Source: Anaerostipes amylophilus
Lineage (GTDB): Bacteria > Bacillota > Clostridia > Lachnospirales > Lachnospiraceae
Length of the DNA: 64,000 nt
Assembly: GCF_025567365.1 (NCBI RefSeq)
Contig: NZ_JAOQJG010000007.1
Span: forward strand, 118,559 to 182,558
Direction: 5' to 3'
Position 1 is the stretch's first letter. The number at the start of each line of letters is the position of its first letter. A program made the translations under genes and the position numbers. Positions 53,424-61,664 of the stretch are shown piece after piece. The notes beneath the pieces are model-generated. The model was not told the origin of the DNA. It ran no database searches and saw only the letters and a list, made by a program, of their open reading frames with translations.

Positions 53424-53484
53424 AAAAAAAGTGTGTAGTTTATCAGAATAAGCTGGACTTACGCTGATTCGCTACACACTTTTT
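53424..53484. promoter_or_regulatory. Leader hairpin 1 upstream of the MATE gene
   Basis: GTGTGTAG (53431-53438) pairs with CTACACAC (53472-53479), flanked by A7 and T5, so it reads as a terminator on both strands. On the minus strand the inside holds CAGCGTAAGTCCAG, with nested pairs ATCAG/CTGAT and TAAG/CTTA leaving TCCAG in the loop. It ends about 28 bases before the MATE start, where premature termination would reduce expression. Confidence 0.6.
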
Positions 53485-53509
53485 AATGACATTTTATGAT
53501 TTTAAAAAT

Positions 53510-53562
53510 AGAAAAAACGAGTGGCAAAAACTGGATTTACGCTTGTTTGCTACTCGTTTGGT
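53510..53562. promoter_or_regulatory. Leader hairpin 2 upstream of the MATE gene
   Basis: CGAGT and ACTCG arms with inner GCA/TGC pairs (53518-53556) lie between A6 and a T-rich run. The minus-strand interior carries AAGCGTAAATCCAG, nearly the same as in hairpin 1. The two are tandem versions of one element. Confidence 0.6.
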
Positions 53563-53608
53563 TTTTATTATATTTTGATTTTTTGAAAAAGTCAAATGAA
53601 AAAATATA

Positions 53609-53905
53609 TTATTTTAATTTCCGATAATATATATAAAACATAGGCCCTGTCGTACAAACAGCCATTGTATCTACAATCGGTTCTGCCAGATAAACACCCA
53701 TTGCCGCTAGTCCACTGCATAAATGATCGTATCATTACTTGCACCAAACAACTGTAAAATATTTTTTCCAAAAAGCAACATGATCACTGTTAATATGACT
53801 GATAATACAATCAACATCCATGTACAACTTCCCATCACTTTTTCTGCCCCTTCAATATGTCTAATGAACATCTTGTCTACCAGATTGTATAAAATATTGA
53901 TAAAA
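53609..53905 (-). pseudogene. MATE efflux remnant with two internal deletions
   Basis: Three separated MATE pieces are joined. INILYNLVDKMFIRHI comes from the first helices. EGAEKVMGSCTWMLIVL through LQLFGASNDTI comes from helix 3 onward. AAMGVYLAEPIVDTMAV with CTTGPMFYIYYRKLK is the C-terminus. Between the last two there is a stop and a frame change near 53715. The original gene was about 450 codons; fewer than 100 remain. Confidence 0.85.
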
Positions 53906-54015
53906 AAATATTAGAGCTAGATAAAGGAATCTACAAAAAACATTCTGAAAAAAATAAAATTATTCCTTCAGCTTACGTGTTGATCATTAAATCCCCGCAA
54001 TTTATTAATTAATAT

Positions 54016-54204
54016 TTAATGCACATTATCATAATTACAAATCTGGATTGCCGCACCATTTTCCATAAGAGAAAATCCATGTTTTTGGTAAAATGGTACA
54101 TTATTTTTATCTTCTGGCATTTCTGTATCGTCTAAAACTCTTGTTAATCCATATTCCAGAGGGCACCTTATGTCTTCTTCTAATTTCTTTTGATATTTCG
54201 CCAT
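54016..54204 (-). pseudogene. HxlR-regulator start fused to GNAT acetyltransferase end
   Basis: An in-frame 62-codon chimera. MAKYQKKLEEDIRCPLEYGL is the typical N-terminus of HxlR-family regulators, cut just before the helix-turn-helix. From about residue 21 it becomes TRVLDDTEMPEDKNNVPFYQ and KHGFSLMENGAAIQIC, the C-terminal end of a GNAT acetyltransferase. Neither part has a functional domain. It keeps a promoter (54238-54265) and ribosome site, so a junk peptide may be made. It looks like the scar of a deletion joining two neighbouring genes. Confidence 0.7.
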
Positions 54205-54237
54205 ATAAAAATCCCCTTCTAACTATTCTTTTGCTTT

Positions 54238-54265
54238 ATTATAGCTTGAAGGTGATGATTTTAAA
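54238..54265 (-). promoter_or_regulatory. Promoter of the HxlR-GNAT fusion
   Basis: TTTAAA (54260-54265) and TATAAT (54238-54243) spaced 16 bases on the minus strand. Confidence 0.5.
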
Positions 54266-54309
54266 GTTACTATTAAATTTATTAGTGATTCTTTGACTAG
54301 ATTTCTTTC

Positions 54310-54456
54310 TTAATAAGTAAAATCTTCTTTATCTGGTATTGCACTTCCATAATATAATTGCCCGATCTGTCCATTCTTTAAAACTTTCATAATATAGCTG
54401 ACAGATTCATTTTGTAGATGAAATTCCTGTGCTTTCTCATGATAAAAAATGTTCAT
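54310..54456 (-). pseudogene. N-terminal fragment of GH36 alpha-galactosidase
   Basis: Forty-eight codons read MNIFYHEKAQEFHLQNESVS then YIMKVLKNGQIGQLYYG, ending at a TAA. This is the usual N-terminus of clostridial family 36 alpha-galactosidases (about 730 residues); everything catalytic is missing. AAGGAG precedes the start, and the C-terminal piece of a GPH transporter ends 36 bases upstream. The pair therefore preserves the original transporter-hydrolase gene order. Confidence 0.75.
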
Positions 54457-54492
54457 AAACTTTCTCCTTATTTTTCCTTTTTATTTTAAGAC

Positions 54493-54948
54493 TTATGCCT
54501 CATGAATCACATTTAATTCTTTTGTCATGTTGTCTAAATAATCACCTTTTAATTTATATGCTTTTGCATAGATCAAGTAACTGATCACTGCAAAGATCAT
54601 TGGAATAACGATCATAATGATACGGATTCCATTTAATGTTGCTGCTGACTGCTGTGGAAGAGATGCATTGTATCCAACCATTGCAAACATTTTTTCTCTT
54701 CCAAGCTTCTTTACAATCTGCATGCAAAGATTATATGCAAGTAATAAACCAACGTTACTTACTGAACGATGATACTTTTGAAGGATATAATTCAAACCAA
54801 ACAACCTTTTAACGATTTTATAATTTGCTTTTATAAGGCTTTCAGAGCGTATAGCCGTATACCAGCTTGCATTGTCAGGGATTAGGATAAACTTTTGATA
54901 TTTTGCACATCGCTTTTTCCCAGCATACACATATTTGCCAGAAACCAC
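54493..54948 (-). pseudogene. C-terminal fragment of GPH-family sugar transporter with foreign N-terminal sequence
   Basis: The last 65 or so codons, from about AMVGYNASLPQQSAATLNGI through FAVISYLIYAKAYKLKG, match the final helices and tail of glycoside-pentoside-hexuronide:cation symporters. The first 85 codons (GKYVYAGKKRCAKYQ, ILIPDNASWYTAIRS and following) do not look like a transporter and I cannot assign them. The piece DNASWYT resembles DNAGWHT in the open frame at 58773-59090, at DNA level too. The matching transporter start lies at 62250-62645, so about 7.5 kb of other sequence separates the two ends. Confidence 0.75.
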
Positions 54949-54998
54949 CTCCTACTGTTCCAAGGAGTCCTGGTCTCTGATTTTTTGACTTTCCGGAC

Positions 54999-55048
54999 AA
55001 AAAAATAAACCTGCTGTCATCTGCAGATCTCTCCACTGACAACAACAG
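54999..55048 (-). terminator. Terminator downstream of the large hybrid kinase
   Basis: Minus-strand CTGTTGTTGTCA pairs imperfectly with TGACAGCAGG and is followed by TTTATTTTTTTG. It is about 200 bases past the kinase stop. Confidence 0.6.
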
Positions 55049-55084
55049 TTTTTCCCTGATGCATTTATTTACTTTACCCTCCGT

Positions 55085-55196
55085 TCAATACCATCGGTCA
55101 TACGGATTTCCACGCACCTTCTTTGTCTCTGGTGCCTTCTCAATACTCTTTTCAGCCTCTTCCCTCGTTGCAAACAGCCTGTGAGATTTCTGTCAT
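55085..55196 (-). pseudogene. Short frameshifted open frame after the large kinase
   Basis: ATG at 55196 has GAGAGGG seven bases upstream and starts MTEISQ. A one-base shift then leads into RLFATREEAEKSIEKAPETK and VRGNPYDRWY before a stop. I do not recognise the protein. It is the only coding-like sequence in the 300-base gap between the GPH fragment and the kinase, apart from the terminator. Confidence 0.35.
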
Positions 55197-55251
55197 AACA
55201 AAACCCTCTCTATGTTTCCTAGCTGCTTTTCCCATGCATCCAGGAAGGCAA

Positions 55252-58200
55252 TTACAGCCAGTTTTCCAGAACATCATTCAGCTTATTCATATCCAGCGGT
55301 TTCGCGATATGTCCATTCATGCCTGTATTTTTGGTCAGCTGTACATCTTCTGCAAAAGCATTGGCAGTCATGGCAACAATAGGCAGTTTTCCCTTTTCAC
55401 CCGGAAGGCTCCTGATTGCTGCAGTTGCCTCATAACCATTCATGACCGGCATTTGGATATCCATAAAAACAAGATCATACGAACCTTTCGGAGAAACTTC
55501 CACTTTCTCAACTGCAATTTTCCCATTTTCTGCCGTTTCCACTTTTGCACCTGTCATTTGCAAAATTTCACCAGCAATTTCTCTGTTCAACTCATTATCC
55601 TCAACCAGCAGAATCCTTTTTCCCGTGTAGTCTGATTCTGACAGCTTCTCCAAATAATTTCTTGCTGTTTTTTCTTTTCTTCCTAAAGTAAACTGCCGCA
55701 GTGTAGCCGTCAGCCGGGAACGGAACAGCGGTTTTGCAATAAAAGCATCTATGCCCGCCGCCTTTGCTTCTTCTTCAATCTCGCTGAATTCATAAGATGT
55801 CAATACAATGATGGTGATCTCTTTTCCTATCCGTTTCCGGATCTGTCTGGCAGTCTCTATACCATCCATATCCGGCATCTTCCAGTCTAAAATAACAGCA
55901 AAGTAATCATCTTTCAACTCATGCCGTGCATAACAGCGCTCAACCGCTTCCCTGCCAGAGAGAACCCATTCACCCATAATACCAATTTCCTTCAGTGTGG
56001 CAACTGTACTTTCACAGCATGTCTTATCATCATCCACTACCAGAACCGGCAGATTCATCAGATTTTTGTCCTGTTCTTTTTCTGTTTCCTGAAGATCCAG
56101 ATAAATTGTTACTGTGATTTTAGTTCCCTTGTGCAAGGTACTATCCACTTTAATAGTGCCATTCATCAGGTTCACAATATTTCTGCTGATTGCCATTCCC
56201 AGACCAGTTCCCTGGACTCTGGTTGTCCGGTAGTCATCCGCGCGGCTGAACGGATCAAACATGATTTTCTGGAATTCCGGTGACATACCGATCCCATTAT
56301 CCTCAATCGTAAATTCATAGCATCCAAGTTCTGAAAATCCATTTGGCTTTTCCTCTATGGAAAAAATAATATTCCCGCCATCCGGTGTATACTTGATCAC
56401 ATTACTCATCAAATTCACAAATACCTGCTGAATCCTCAAGCTGTCACCACAGACAGCCTCATGTTCAATATGATTGATGTGTATATCAAAATTATGTTTA
56501 TGTTCATCAAGCACCGGTTTCGTAAGTGTAATAAGATTATCTACCAGATCTGACAGATTGAAATCTTCCTGTGCCAGTGTCATTTTTCCACTTTCAATAC
56601 GTGCCATATCCAGCACTTCATTGATCAGCCCCAGCAGATGGCGGCTTGATTCTGTGATCTTGCTGAGACATTCAATGACTCTGTCCTGGCTCTCAACATT
56701 TGCTCCTGCGATTGCCGTCAGACCCACAATCGAATTCATTGGTGTCCGGATATCATGGGACATATTGGAAAGGAATTCTGTTTTCGCACGATTTGCATTT
56801 TCTGCGGACCGGTAAGCCTCTTTCAGTGCCTGACGGGATTCAATCTCTGCTTTCTTCTCCTGTGTCACATCCATGGATGCCAGCAATACCTTTTCCAGCT
56901 TTCCGTTCTTCCATTCCAAGGGAATATAAGAAGCGATTTTATAAGTCTTTTCATCCAGGCTGCAATACTCAAACTTATAAATATCATTTTCACTTTTCAG
57001 TTTTTTCTGAATATTATCCGGGGCTATCAGGATATCTATAGTTTCCAATGGTTCCAGTGTCTTATATTTTTCAAGAACCTGCATCTGAAAATCATGATAA
57101 AATCCCAGAGGTTTATATATCATATGTCCATTCAGATTGTAGAATTCATATTTGTCATTTTCCAGATCACAGACAACAAAGCGGTCAACCAGACGCACAA
57201 TACTCTGGATCAGCTGCTCCATGGAAGCATTATCCGCTGCCATCTGCAGATGCCGTGCGCTCTCTACCTTTGCCTCTGTGATATCACGCAGAAAGATCAT
57301 GGCATATTCTGAATCCTCTATCTCGCCACGTATGACCACATTGCGGACCCATCGTTCTTCTCCATTCAGAGTGATACGGCACTCCAAATCCAATTCGGTT
57401 TCCAGACCCTTCAGCCTTTCTGCAATATAACCACGGTCGTAAAAAGAGGATACCGCCTTCTTATCTATCTCCACAACATAGGAATCCACAAAATGCCGGA
57501 TCAATTCATCCCACGTATGACTCTGTTCAAAGACGGTCATCAGGGACGGTTCAACCTTAAAGGTATCAAAAGTATTTGCTTCCAGATTCACATAATACTC
57601 GCACAAATCTGCTTTCGTAAAAGCCCGGTGGAAAGCAGCAGATTTTTGTGCCTGCATGATTTCTTTTTTCTCCCCATCAATGTTAATAAAAATCCCGGCA
57701 ATTCTGCTGGCAGAACCATCCAGACGGCGTATTACTTCTGCCGATGCCCGAAACCACTGGTATTGATTATCCTTCATTCTCATACGATACTCTACCTGGT
57801 ATTTTATCTGGTTCGTCTTATCCTTAATTGCCGCCTGAAGCTGCACCATTACTCTTTCTTTATCCTGTGGATGCAGAAGATCTGACCAGGATTCCAGTTT
57901 ATTCGGAAAGTCCAAAGTGTTATGATAGCCAAGCATTTTTCGGAATTCATGACTCCAGTTTGCATTCACAATCTCACTGTTTTCGTCACAGTCAAAATAC
58001 CAGAAGCCGGAATAGATAGCCTCATTGAGCAGTGTCAAATTTACATGATCCCAGTTGACCTGTACGGACATAACCCAGATCTGTCTGCCCGCCTCATCTG
58101 TCGCATCCTCTTTACAAAGCCGTACATTTTTCACTGTACCGTCTGCTGCAAGGATCTGTGCTTCCCCTGTTCCGTGAAGCTGCCAAAAACGGTCTCGCTC

Positions 58201-58458
58201 CAGTATATCTTCCTCACCATAAAAGAAGTTTCTCAATGAGCCTTTTGTCTGTTCCATGAAAGTATCGAATGTATATCCTGTACTATGCAACAGCAGATTA
58301 TTCACAGACAAAATAGACAGGTTTGGGTCATAAGATCCTGTCATTATACCTACTCCACCATTATTTTCCAGTGTTTTCTGTACGGCCTGTGACATGGTCT
58401 GTGTCTGTCCCGTTACAGTCTCACCTAAGGAATATATTTTGTCCTCATAATTTTCCAT
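55252..58458 (-). CDS. Soluble hybrid sensor histidine kinase with PAS domains and two receivers
   Basis: A 1068-residue cytoplasmic kinase with no membrane segment or signal peptide. Two to three PAS-type sensor domains span about 30-540, including FWYFDCDENSEIVNANW and WFRASAEVIRRLDGS. HisKA has the phosphorylated His568 in SNMSHDIRTPMN. The HATPase domain follows (NLMSNVIKYTPDGG, DNGIGM, GTGLGMAI). Receiver 1 (about 805-925) has ILDWKMPDMDG and receiver 2 (about 950-1068) FMDIQMPVMNG. No HPt domain is present, so phosphate must pass to another protein. A cyclic di-GMP riboswitch lies in its leader. Its base composition looks richer in G+C than neighbours. Confidence 0.93.
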   Translation of the reverse strand: MENYEDKIYSLGETVTGQTQTMSQAVQKTLENNGGVGIMTGSYDPNLSILSVNNLLLHSTGYTFDTFMEQTKGSLRNFFYGEEDILERDRFWQLHGTGEAQILAADGTVKNVRLCKEDATDEAGRQIWVMSVQVNWDHVNLTLLNEAIYSGFWYFDCDENSEIVNANWSHEFRKMLGYHNTLDFPNKLESWSDLLHPQDKERVMVQLQAAIKDKTNQIKYQVEYRMRMKDNQYQWFRASAEVIRRLDGSASRIAGIFINIDGEKKEIMQAQKSAAFHRAFTKADLCEYYVNLEANTFDTFKVEPSLMTVFEQSHTWDELIRHFVDSYVVEIDKKAVSSFYDRGYIAERLKGLETELDLECRITLNGEERWVRNVVIRGEIEDSEYAMIFLRDITEAKVESARHLQMAADNASMEQLIQSIVRLVDRFVVCDLENDKYEFYNLNGHMIYKPLGFYHDFQMQVLEKYKTLEPLETIDILIAPDNIQKKLKSENDIYKFEYCSLDEKTYKIASYIPLEWKNGKLEKVLLASMDVTQEKKAEIESRQALKEAYRSAENANRAKTEFLSNMSHDIRTPMNSIVGLTAIAGANVESQDRVIECLSKITESSRHLLGLINEVLDMARIESGKMTLAQEDFNLSDLVDNLITLTKPVLDEHKHNFDIHINHIEHEAVCGDSLRIQQVFVNLMSNVIKYTPDGGNIIFSIEEKPNGFSELGCYEFTIEDNGIGMSPEFQKIMFDPFSRADDYRTTRVQGTGLGMAISRNIVNLMNGTIKVDSTLHKGTKITVTIYLDLQETEKEQDKNLMNLPVLVVDDDKTCCESTVATLKEIGIMGEWVLSGREAVERCYARHELKDDYFAVILDWKMPDMDGIETARQIRKRIGKEITIIVLTSYEFSEIEEEAKAAGIDAFIAKPLFRSRLTATLRQFTLGRKEKTARNYLEKLSESDYTGKRILLVEDNELNREIAGEILQMTGAKVETAENGKIAVEKVEVSPKGSYDLVFMDIQMPVMNGYEATAAIRSLPGEKGKLPIVAMTANAFAEDVQLTKNTGMNGHIAKPLDMNKLNDVLENWL

Positions 58459-58559
58459 TTTATAAAAATCCTCTCTCTGTTTTATGCTTCACTATCCTGC
58501 TTTTATCTGTATACAGAGAACCTGTCCCTGCTAGTTTTGTTACCTATTTTTGCATACAA

Positions 58560-58594
58560 AAAGGACACTTGCCAAAATCTGCCAGTGTCCCTAC
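58560..58594 (-). terminator. Expression-platform terminator of the c-di-GMP riboswitch
   Basis: On the minus strand GGGACACTGGC pairs with GCAAGTGTCC and is followed by TTTTTG. It lies between the riboswitch aptamer and the kinase start, so ligand binding could decide read-through. Confidence 0.8.
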
Positions 58595-58693
58595 TATATT
58601 TCTCTAAAATCACACATCTATATAGTATAAAAGGTATCGGAATCTCTTCTGTTCAAACATCTTTTCCATATATTATGATGATATGGAAACAGT

Positions 58694-58771
58694 GGCAACC
58701 GGCTGACCTGGTCAAACTTTCTGACTTTAGCCCCTTCTGGCTTTGCGTCCCTGCCTTTCAGCAGGTTTGCC
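58694..58771 (-). promoter_or_regulatory. Cyclic di-GMP-I (GEMM-I) riboswitch aptamer
   Basis: The minus strand shows the conserved GEMM-I order: GGCAAACC, a P2 stem closed by GAAA (TGCTGAAAGGCA), the invariant GGGACGCAAAGCC, GGGGCTAAAG, a P3 hairpin and the closing CAGCCGGTTGCC. It sits in the 5' leader of the large hybrid kinase, about 236 bases before its ATG. Its own promoter is just upstream and a terminator hairpin just downstream. The kinase is therefore predicted to be controlled by cellular c-di-GMP. ON or OFF direction is not readable with confidence. Confidence 0.95.
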
Positions 58772-58772
58772 T

Positions 58773-59090
58773 TTAAATAATTTCTATTTTTATCAAAAAC
58801 AAAATACCATAAAGTTTTTCATACGTCAATATTGCTGAATAGAAAATCTGTGTATTTTGCGTATGCCAGCCTGCATTGTCAGTTATCGATCGGCTCGCCA
58901 AACCACTCACCATAAAATTATTTATTACAATTTCACTGGCTGCAAGATGTGGAACCTTTTCAGATGGAAATGATAGATGAATTGTGTACAGTTGCTGTTT
59001 GTAGCCAAATGTAAAAACATAATAATATTCTGTTAGTTCTTTCCACGCAACGGCTGCATCATACAATAATCCGTAATCATTATTTTCCAT
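58773..59090 (-). pseudogene. PBECR4-like open frame with spurious C-terminus
   Basis: The frame can start at 59090 (MENNDYGLLYDAAVAWKELT). Residues up to about 60, with YYYVFTFGYKQQLYTIHLSF and KVPHLAASEIVINNFM, resemble the PBECR4 domain found in phage- and mobile-element-linked proteins; the HLA segment matches its conserved HLxG. The last 35 codons overlap the riboswitch promoter and look like untranslated leader read as protein. No strong ribosome site is seen. It is probably a truncated gene joined to the riboswitch leader. The family call is tentative. Confidence 0.45.
58801..58829 (-). promoter_or_regulatory. Promoter of the riboswitch-kinase transcript
   Basis: TTGACG (58824-58829) and TATTTT (58801-58806) with a 17-base spacer on the minus strand. 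Transcription would begin near 58794, a little upstream of the aptamer. The boxes lie inside the 3' end of the open frame at 58773-59090. Confidence 0.75.
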
Positions 59091-59105
59091 ACACACCATC
59101 TTCTG

Positions 59106-59155
59106 ATTTGCTGTCTTATTCAGCAGAAATACCTGCCAGTTTTACATTTACGTTA
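59106..59155. repeat. 50-bp direct repeat, left copy
   Basis: Fifty bases, identical to 61615-61664 and in the same orientation, 2509 bases apart; the second hybrid kinase lies between. On the minus strand the repeat encodes NVNVKLAGISAE and a stop, the tail of a SipW-type exported protein. Confidence 0.9.
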
Positions 59156-59170
59156 TAATATCCTACAGAA
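59116..59170 (-). pseudogene. C-terminal tail of a SipW-type exported protein
   Basis: Only about 17 codons remain, GYYNVNVKLAGISAE and TAA, identical in the last 12 codons to the remnant at 61625-61800. Upstream sequence has no matching body. Confidence 0.6.
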
Positions 59171-59209
59171 CGTGAAAAATAGGTATACGGATTTGAGAAG
59201 TTGCAATCA

Positions 59210-61283
59210 CTACACACAATATTCACACAAAATTCTCTTTACGTTTTCAATTTTTATAGGCTTTGCCAAGTGAGCATTCATTCCTGCTGCCAGACACTTT
59301 TCTTTATCTTCTCTGAATGCATTTGCTGTCATGGCAATAATCGGGGTTGTCTCAGCATCTGGATGTTTCAGTGACCGGATTGTTTTTGTCGCAGTAATCC
59401 CATCCATTACAGGCATCATGATATCCATCAGAATTGCGTCAAAATAACCTTCCGATTTCTCCTGGAACATTCTGACCGCCTGCAATCCATCTCTTGCAAC
59501 TGTCATATTTGCACCTTCATCAGACAACAGCGTTTCCGTAATTTCTGCATTCAATTCATTGTCCTCTACCAGCAATAAGTTTAATCCGCTGATATCCATC
59601 TGTGCCGCTGTTTTCTTTACTGTATCTGGTGCGGGAGCAAGTTTAAACGGAATCCTGATGATAAAGGTTGAGCCAATGCCTTCTTCGCTTTTAACTTCAA
59701 TAGTTCCACCCATCTTTTCAATCAGACCTTTTACAATCGCCATTCCCAGTCCAATTCCCTGCTGTGTACTTCTTGCATCCTCTCTTTCCTGCGAAAACGG
59801 CTCAAATATATGCTCCTGGTATTTCCTGCTCATACCAATGCCAGTATCAGTTATGGTCCACTCATATGTCGTAATTCCGTCAACAGCTTCTGTATAATCT
59901 GACACCGTCATTATCTTGCCGCCAATCCGGTTATACTTAATACAGTTTCCATAAATATTAAGAAATATCTGTCTTAAATGTACCGGACTTCCATAAATAA
60001 AAGGATATCGAAGCCCTTCCTTTTTTGCACGGAACTGCATCTGGATTCCTCTGTCTTTTGCCCGCTGTTCTATGATAGTCAGAACATCCTGACTTAATTC
60101 CTCAAAGTTGATGATTTCCTGCGTCAGAGGTACATTTCCATCTTCAATTTTGCTCATCTGAAGGATATCATTAATAAGAGACAATAGATAGTCTGCAGCT
60201 ACCTGCATTTTTCTGAAATTTTTCAGGACCAATTCCCTGTCATCAAAATGTTTCTCAGCAATCTTCATCAATCCGATAATTCCATTCAGCGGGGTTCTCA
60301 TATCGTGAGACATCCTGGAGAGAAAATCAGACTTGCTTTTATTTGCTTTCTTTTCACTTTCCAATGCAATTGATTTGTGCATGAAGTCATTTTTATCCAG
60401 CATGAGATTCCAATGTTCAATGGTTCCGTCTTCTTTTATTACTTTCTGTCCACGATCTTCGATGTATTTGTATGTGCCGTCCTTACAGCGTATCCGGTAA
60501 ATAGTAGCATAATGATCAGAATGAGTATATTGATTTAATGCATCTGCAAGTCCGACCTTCACGTCATCTGGATGGGCAAGACCGATAATATTACCGCCAG
60601 AAGCATCCATCAGTTCCTTTGGCGTTGCGTAACCGAGCATATTTGCAAATTGTTCTGAAACATATTTGAAAGAGTATTCTGGGTCATCATTACTGATTTT
60701 GACACCGTCAGGGATGGATACGGTAAATAACTCCAGCTGACTTTGCAGTTTCTTTGTCAATTCCTCGATCATGGCCTTATGCTTTTTCTCTTCTGCCAGA
60801 AGCTTCGCATACTCTCTGTTTGATTTTTCCAGTGCCCGCTCTTTTTCCTCTAAACGGTAATGTTCTGTACGGTCAAGAACATAATTAACTGCAATGACAT
60901 CTCCAGTTTCCTCTTCACGGTACAGGGCCATGTGATCTTCTGCAAGCATGGGCTCAAAAGTAGCAGTCCTGGTCCAGTATCGGAACGATATATGCCGTTC
61001 ACCATTTTCAAACCGATTTAATAATCGTTCTCTGTCAAACTCGTGCTGAAAATCTTTAAGATCTTCCTCAGGTATGGTCAATGCCCATGCATCTACCAGA
61101 CTCTGTAAGCTTGAATTTTCCGGCAAACCTAATTGTTCATTCAGATTATATTTTTTTCCATTAACTACCTGATACATGGAACCACGTACGATATTCTTTG
61201 TGAGATTGATCACGCAGTATCCATCGGCAATAGCAAATATCGACTCTTCTAAAAAAACGATTATTAATAATATCCTGACTCAT
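59210..61283 (-). CDS. Soluble hybrid histidine kinase with N-terminal homopolymer frameshift
   Basis: The intact frame (from GTG at 61213, 667 codons) holds an N-terminal sensor part, a coiled coil (about 120-155) and one PAS domain (about 165-275). HisKA has His303 in SRMSHDMRTPLN, followed by HATPase (NIYGNCIKYNRIGG, DTGIGM) and one receiver with ILMDIMMPVMDG. It has no membrane helix. The natural start is probably ATG at 61283, with AGGGAG upstream and a strong promoter. It reads MSQDIINNRF and then goes out of frame in a run of seven T (plus-strand A7, 61251-61257); six would restore LEESIFAIADGYCVINL into the kinase. Confidence 0.85.
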
Positions 61284-61317
61284 GTTTATTTATCTCCCTG
61301 TAAATTCTCTGATACAG

Positions 61318-61347
61318 ATTATATCCTTATTTTTGTGTGTCCGTCAA
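61318..61347 (-). promoter_or_regulatory. Promoter of the second hybrid kinase
   Basis: TTGACG (61342-61347) and TATAAT (61318-61323) with an 18-base spacer on the minus strand, giving a leader of about 28 bases before ATG at 61283. The short leader leaves no room for a riboswitch, in contrast to the larger kinase. Confidence 0.85.
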
Positions 61348-61377
61348 TAAAAAAGAGTGTGGTAACTATTCAAATAC

Positions 61378-61455
61378 TTATTCACCCATTTCTCCACTGA
61401 TTCCCATAGTGTGCTTCTCTCCCATATGATATCCTGTTTTTTTCGCATATTGCAT
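61378..61455 (-). CDS. Possible 25-residue peptide upstream of the second kinase
   Basis: ATG at 61455 with GAAGGGAG close upstream begins a short frame (MQYAKKTGYHMGEKHTMGIS and five more residues) ending at 61378, 31 bases before the kinase -35 box. It has no signal sequence. It could be translated, or could be chance. No homologue is recognised. Confidence 0.2.
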   Translation of the reverse strand: MQYAKKTGYHMGEKHTMGISGEMGE

Positions 61456-61614
61456 TTCTCCCTTCTGAAGTTTTCTTTTCAGTTACATGACTATACCAGA
61501 AGTCGGTGAAATAGCAATTCATCAGATGTACCGAAAATGCGTGGAGGAGATTGGGGATAGTTGACAATAGGGGAATTTGGAGAAAAAGAGAAAAGCCATG
61601 GCCTTTCAATTCAT

Positions 61615-61664
61615 ATTTGCTGTCTTATTCAGCAGAAATACCTGCCAGTTTTACATTTACGTTA
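61615..61664. repeat. 50-bp direct repeat, right copy
   Basis: Identical over 50 bases to 59106-59155 and in the same orientation. With the left copy it brackets the promoter and coding region of the second hybrid kinase. Confidence 0.9.

Noticed and set aside
53424..53562. Guanidine-II (mini-ykkC) riboswitch upstream of the MATE gene
   Set aside because: There are two tandem hairpins, but they are long, terminator-like and lack the short stems with ACGR loops that define that class.
55123..58239. Several plus-strand open frames of 90-185 codons within the large kinase
   Set aside because: All are antisense to clearly conserved kinase domains and lack start signals.
61500..61600. Possible fourth family B repeat copy (ACCGAAAATGCGTGGAGGAG region)
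   Set aside because: Only about 30 bases resemble the family, without terminal motif or the rest of the order; too weak to call.
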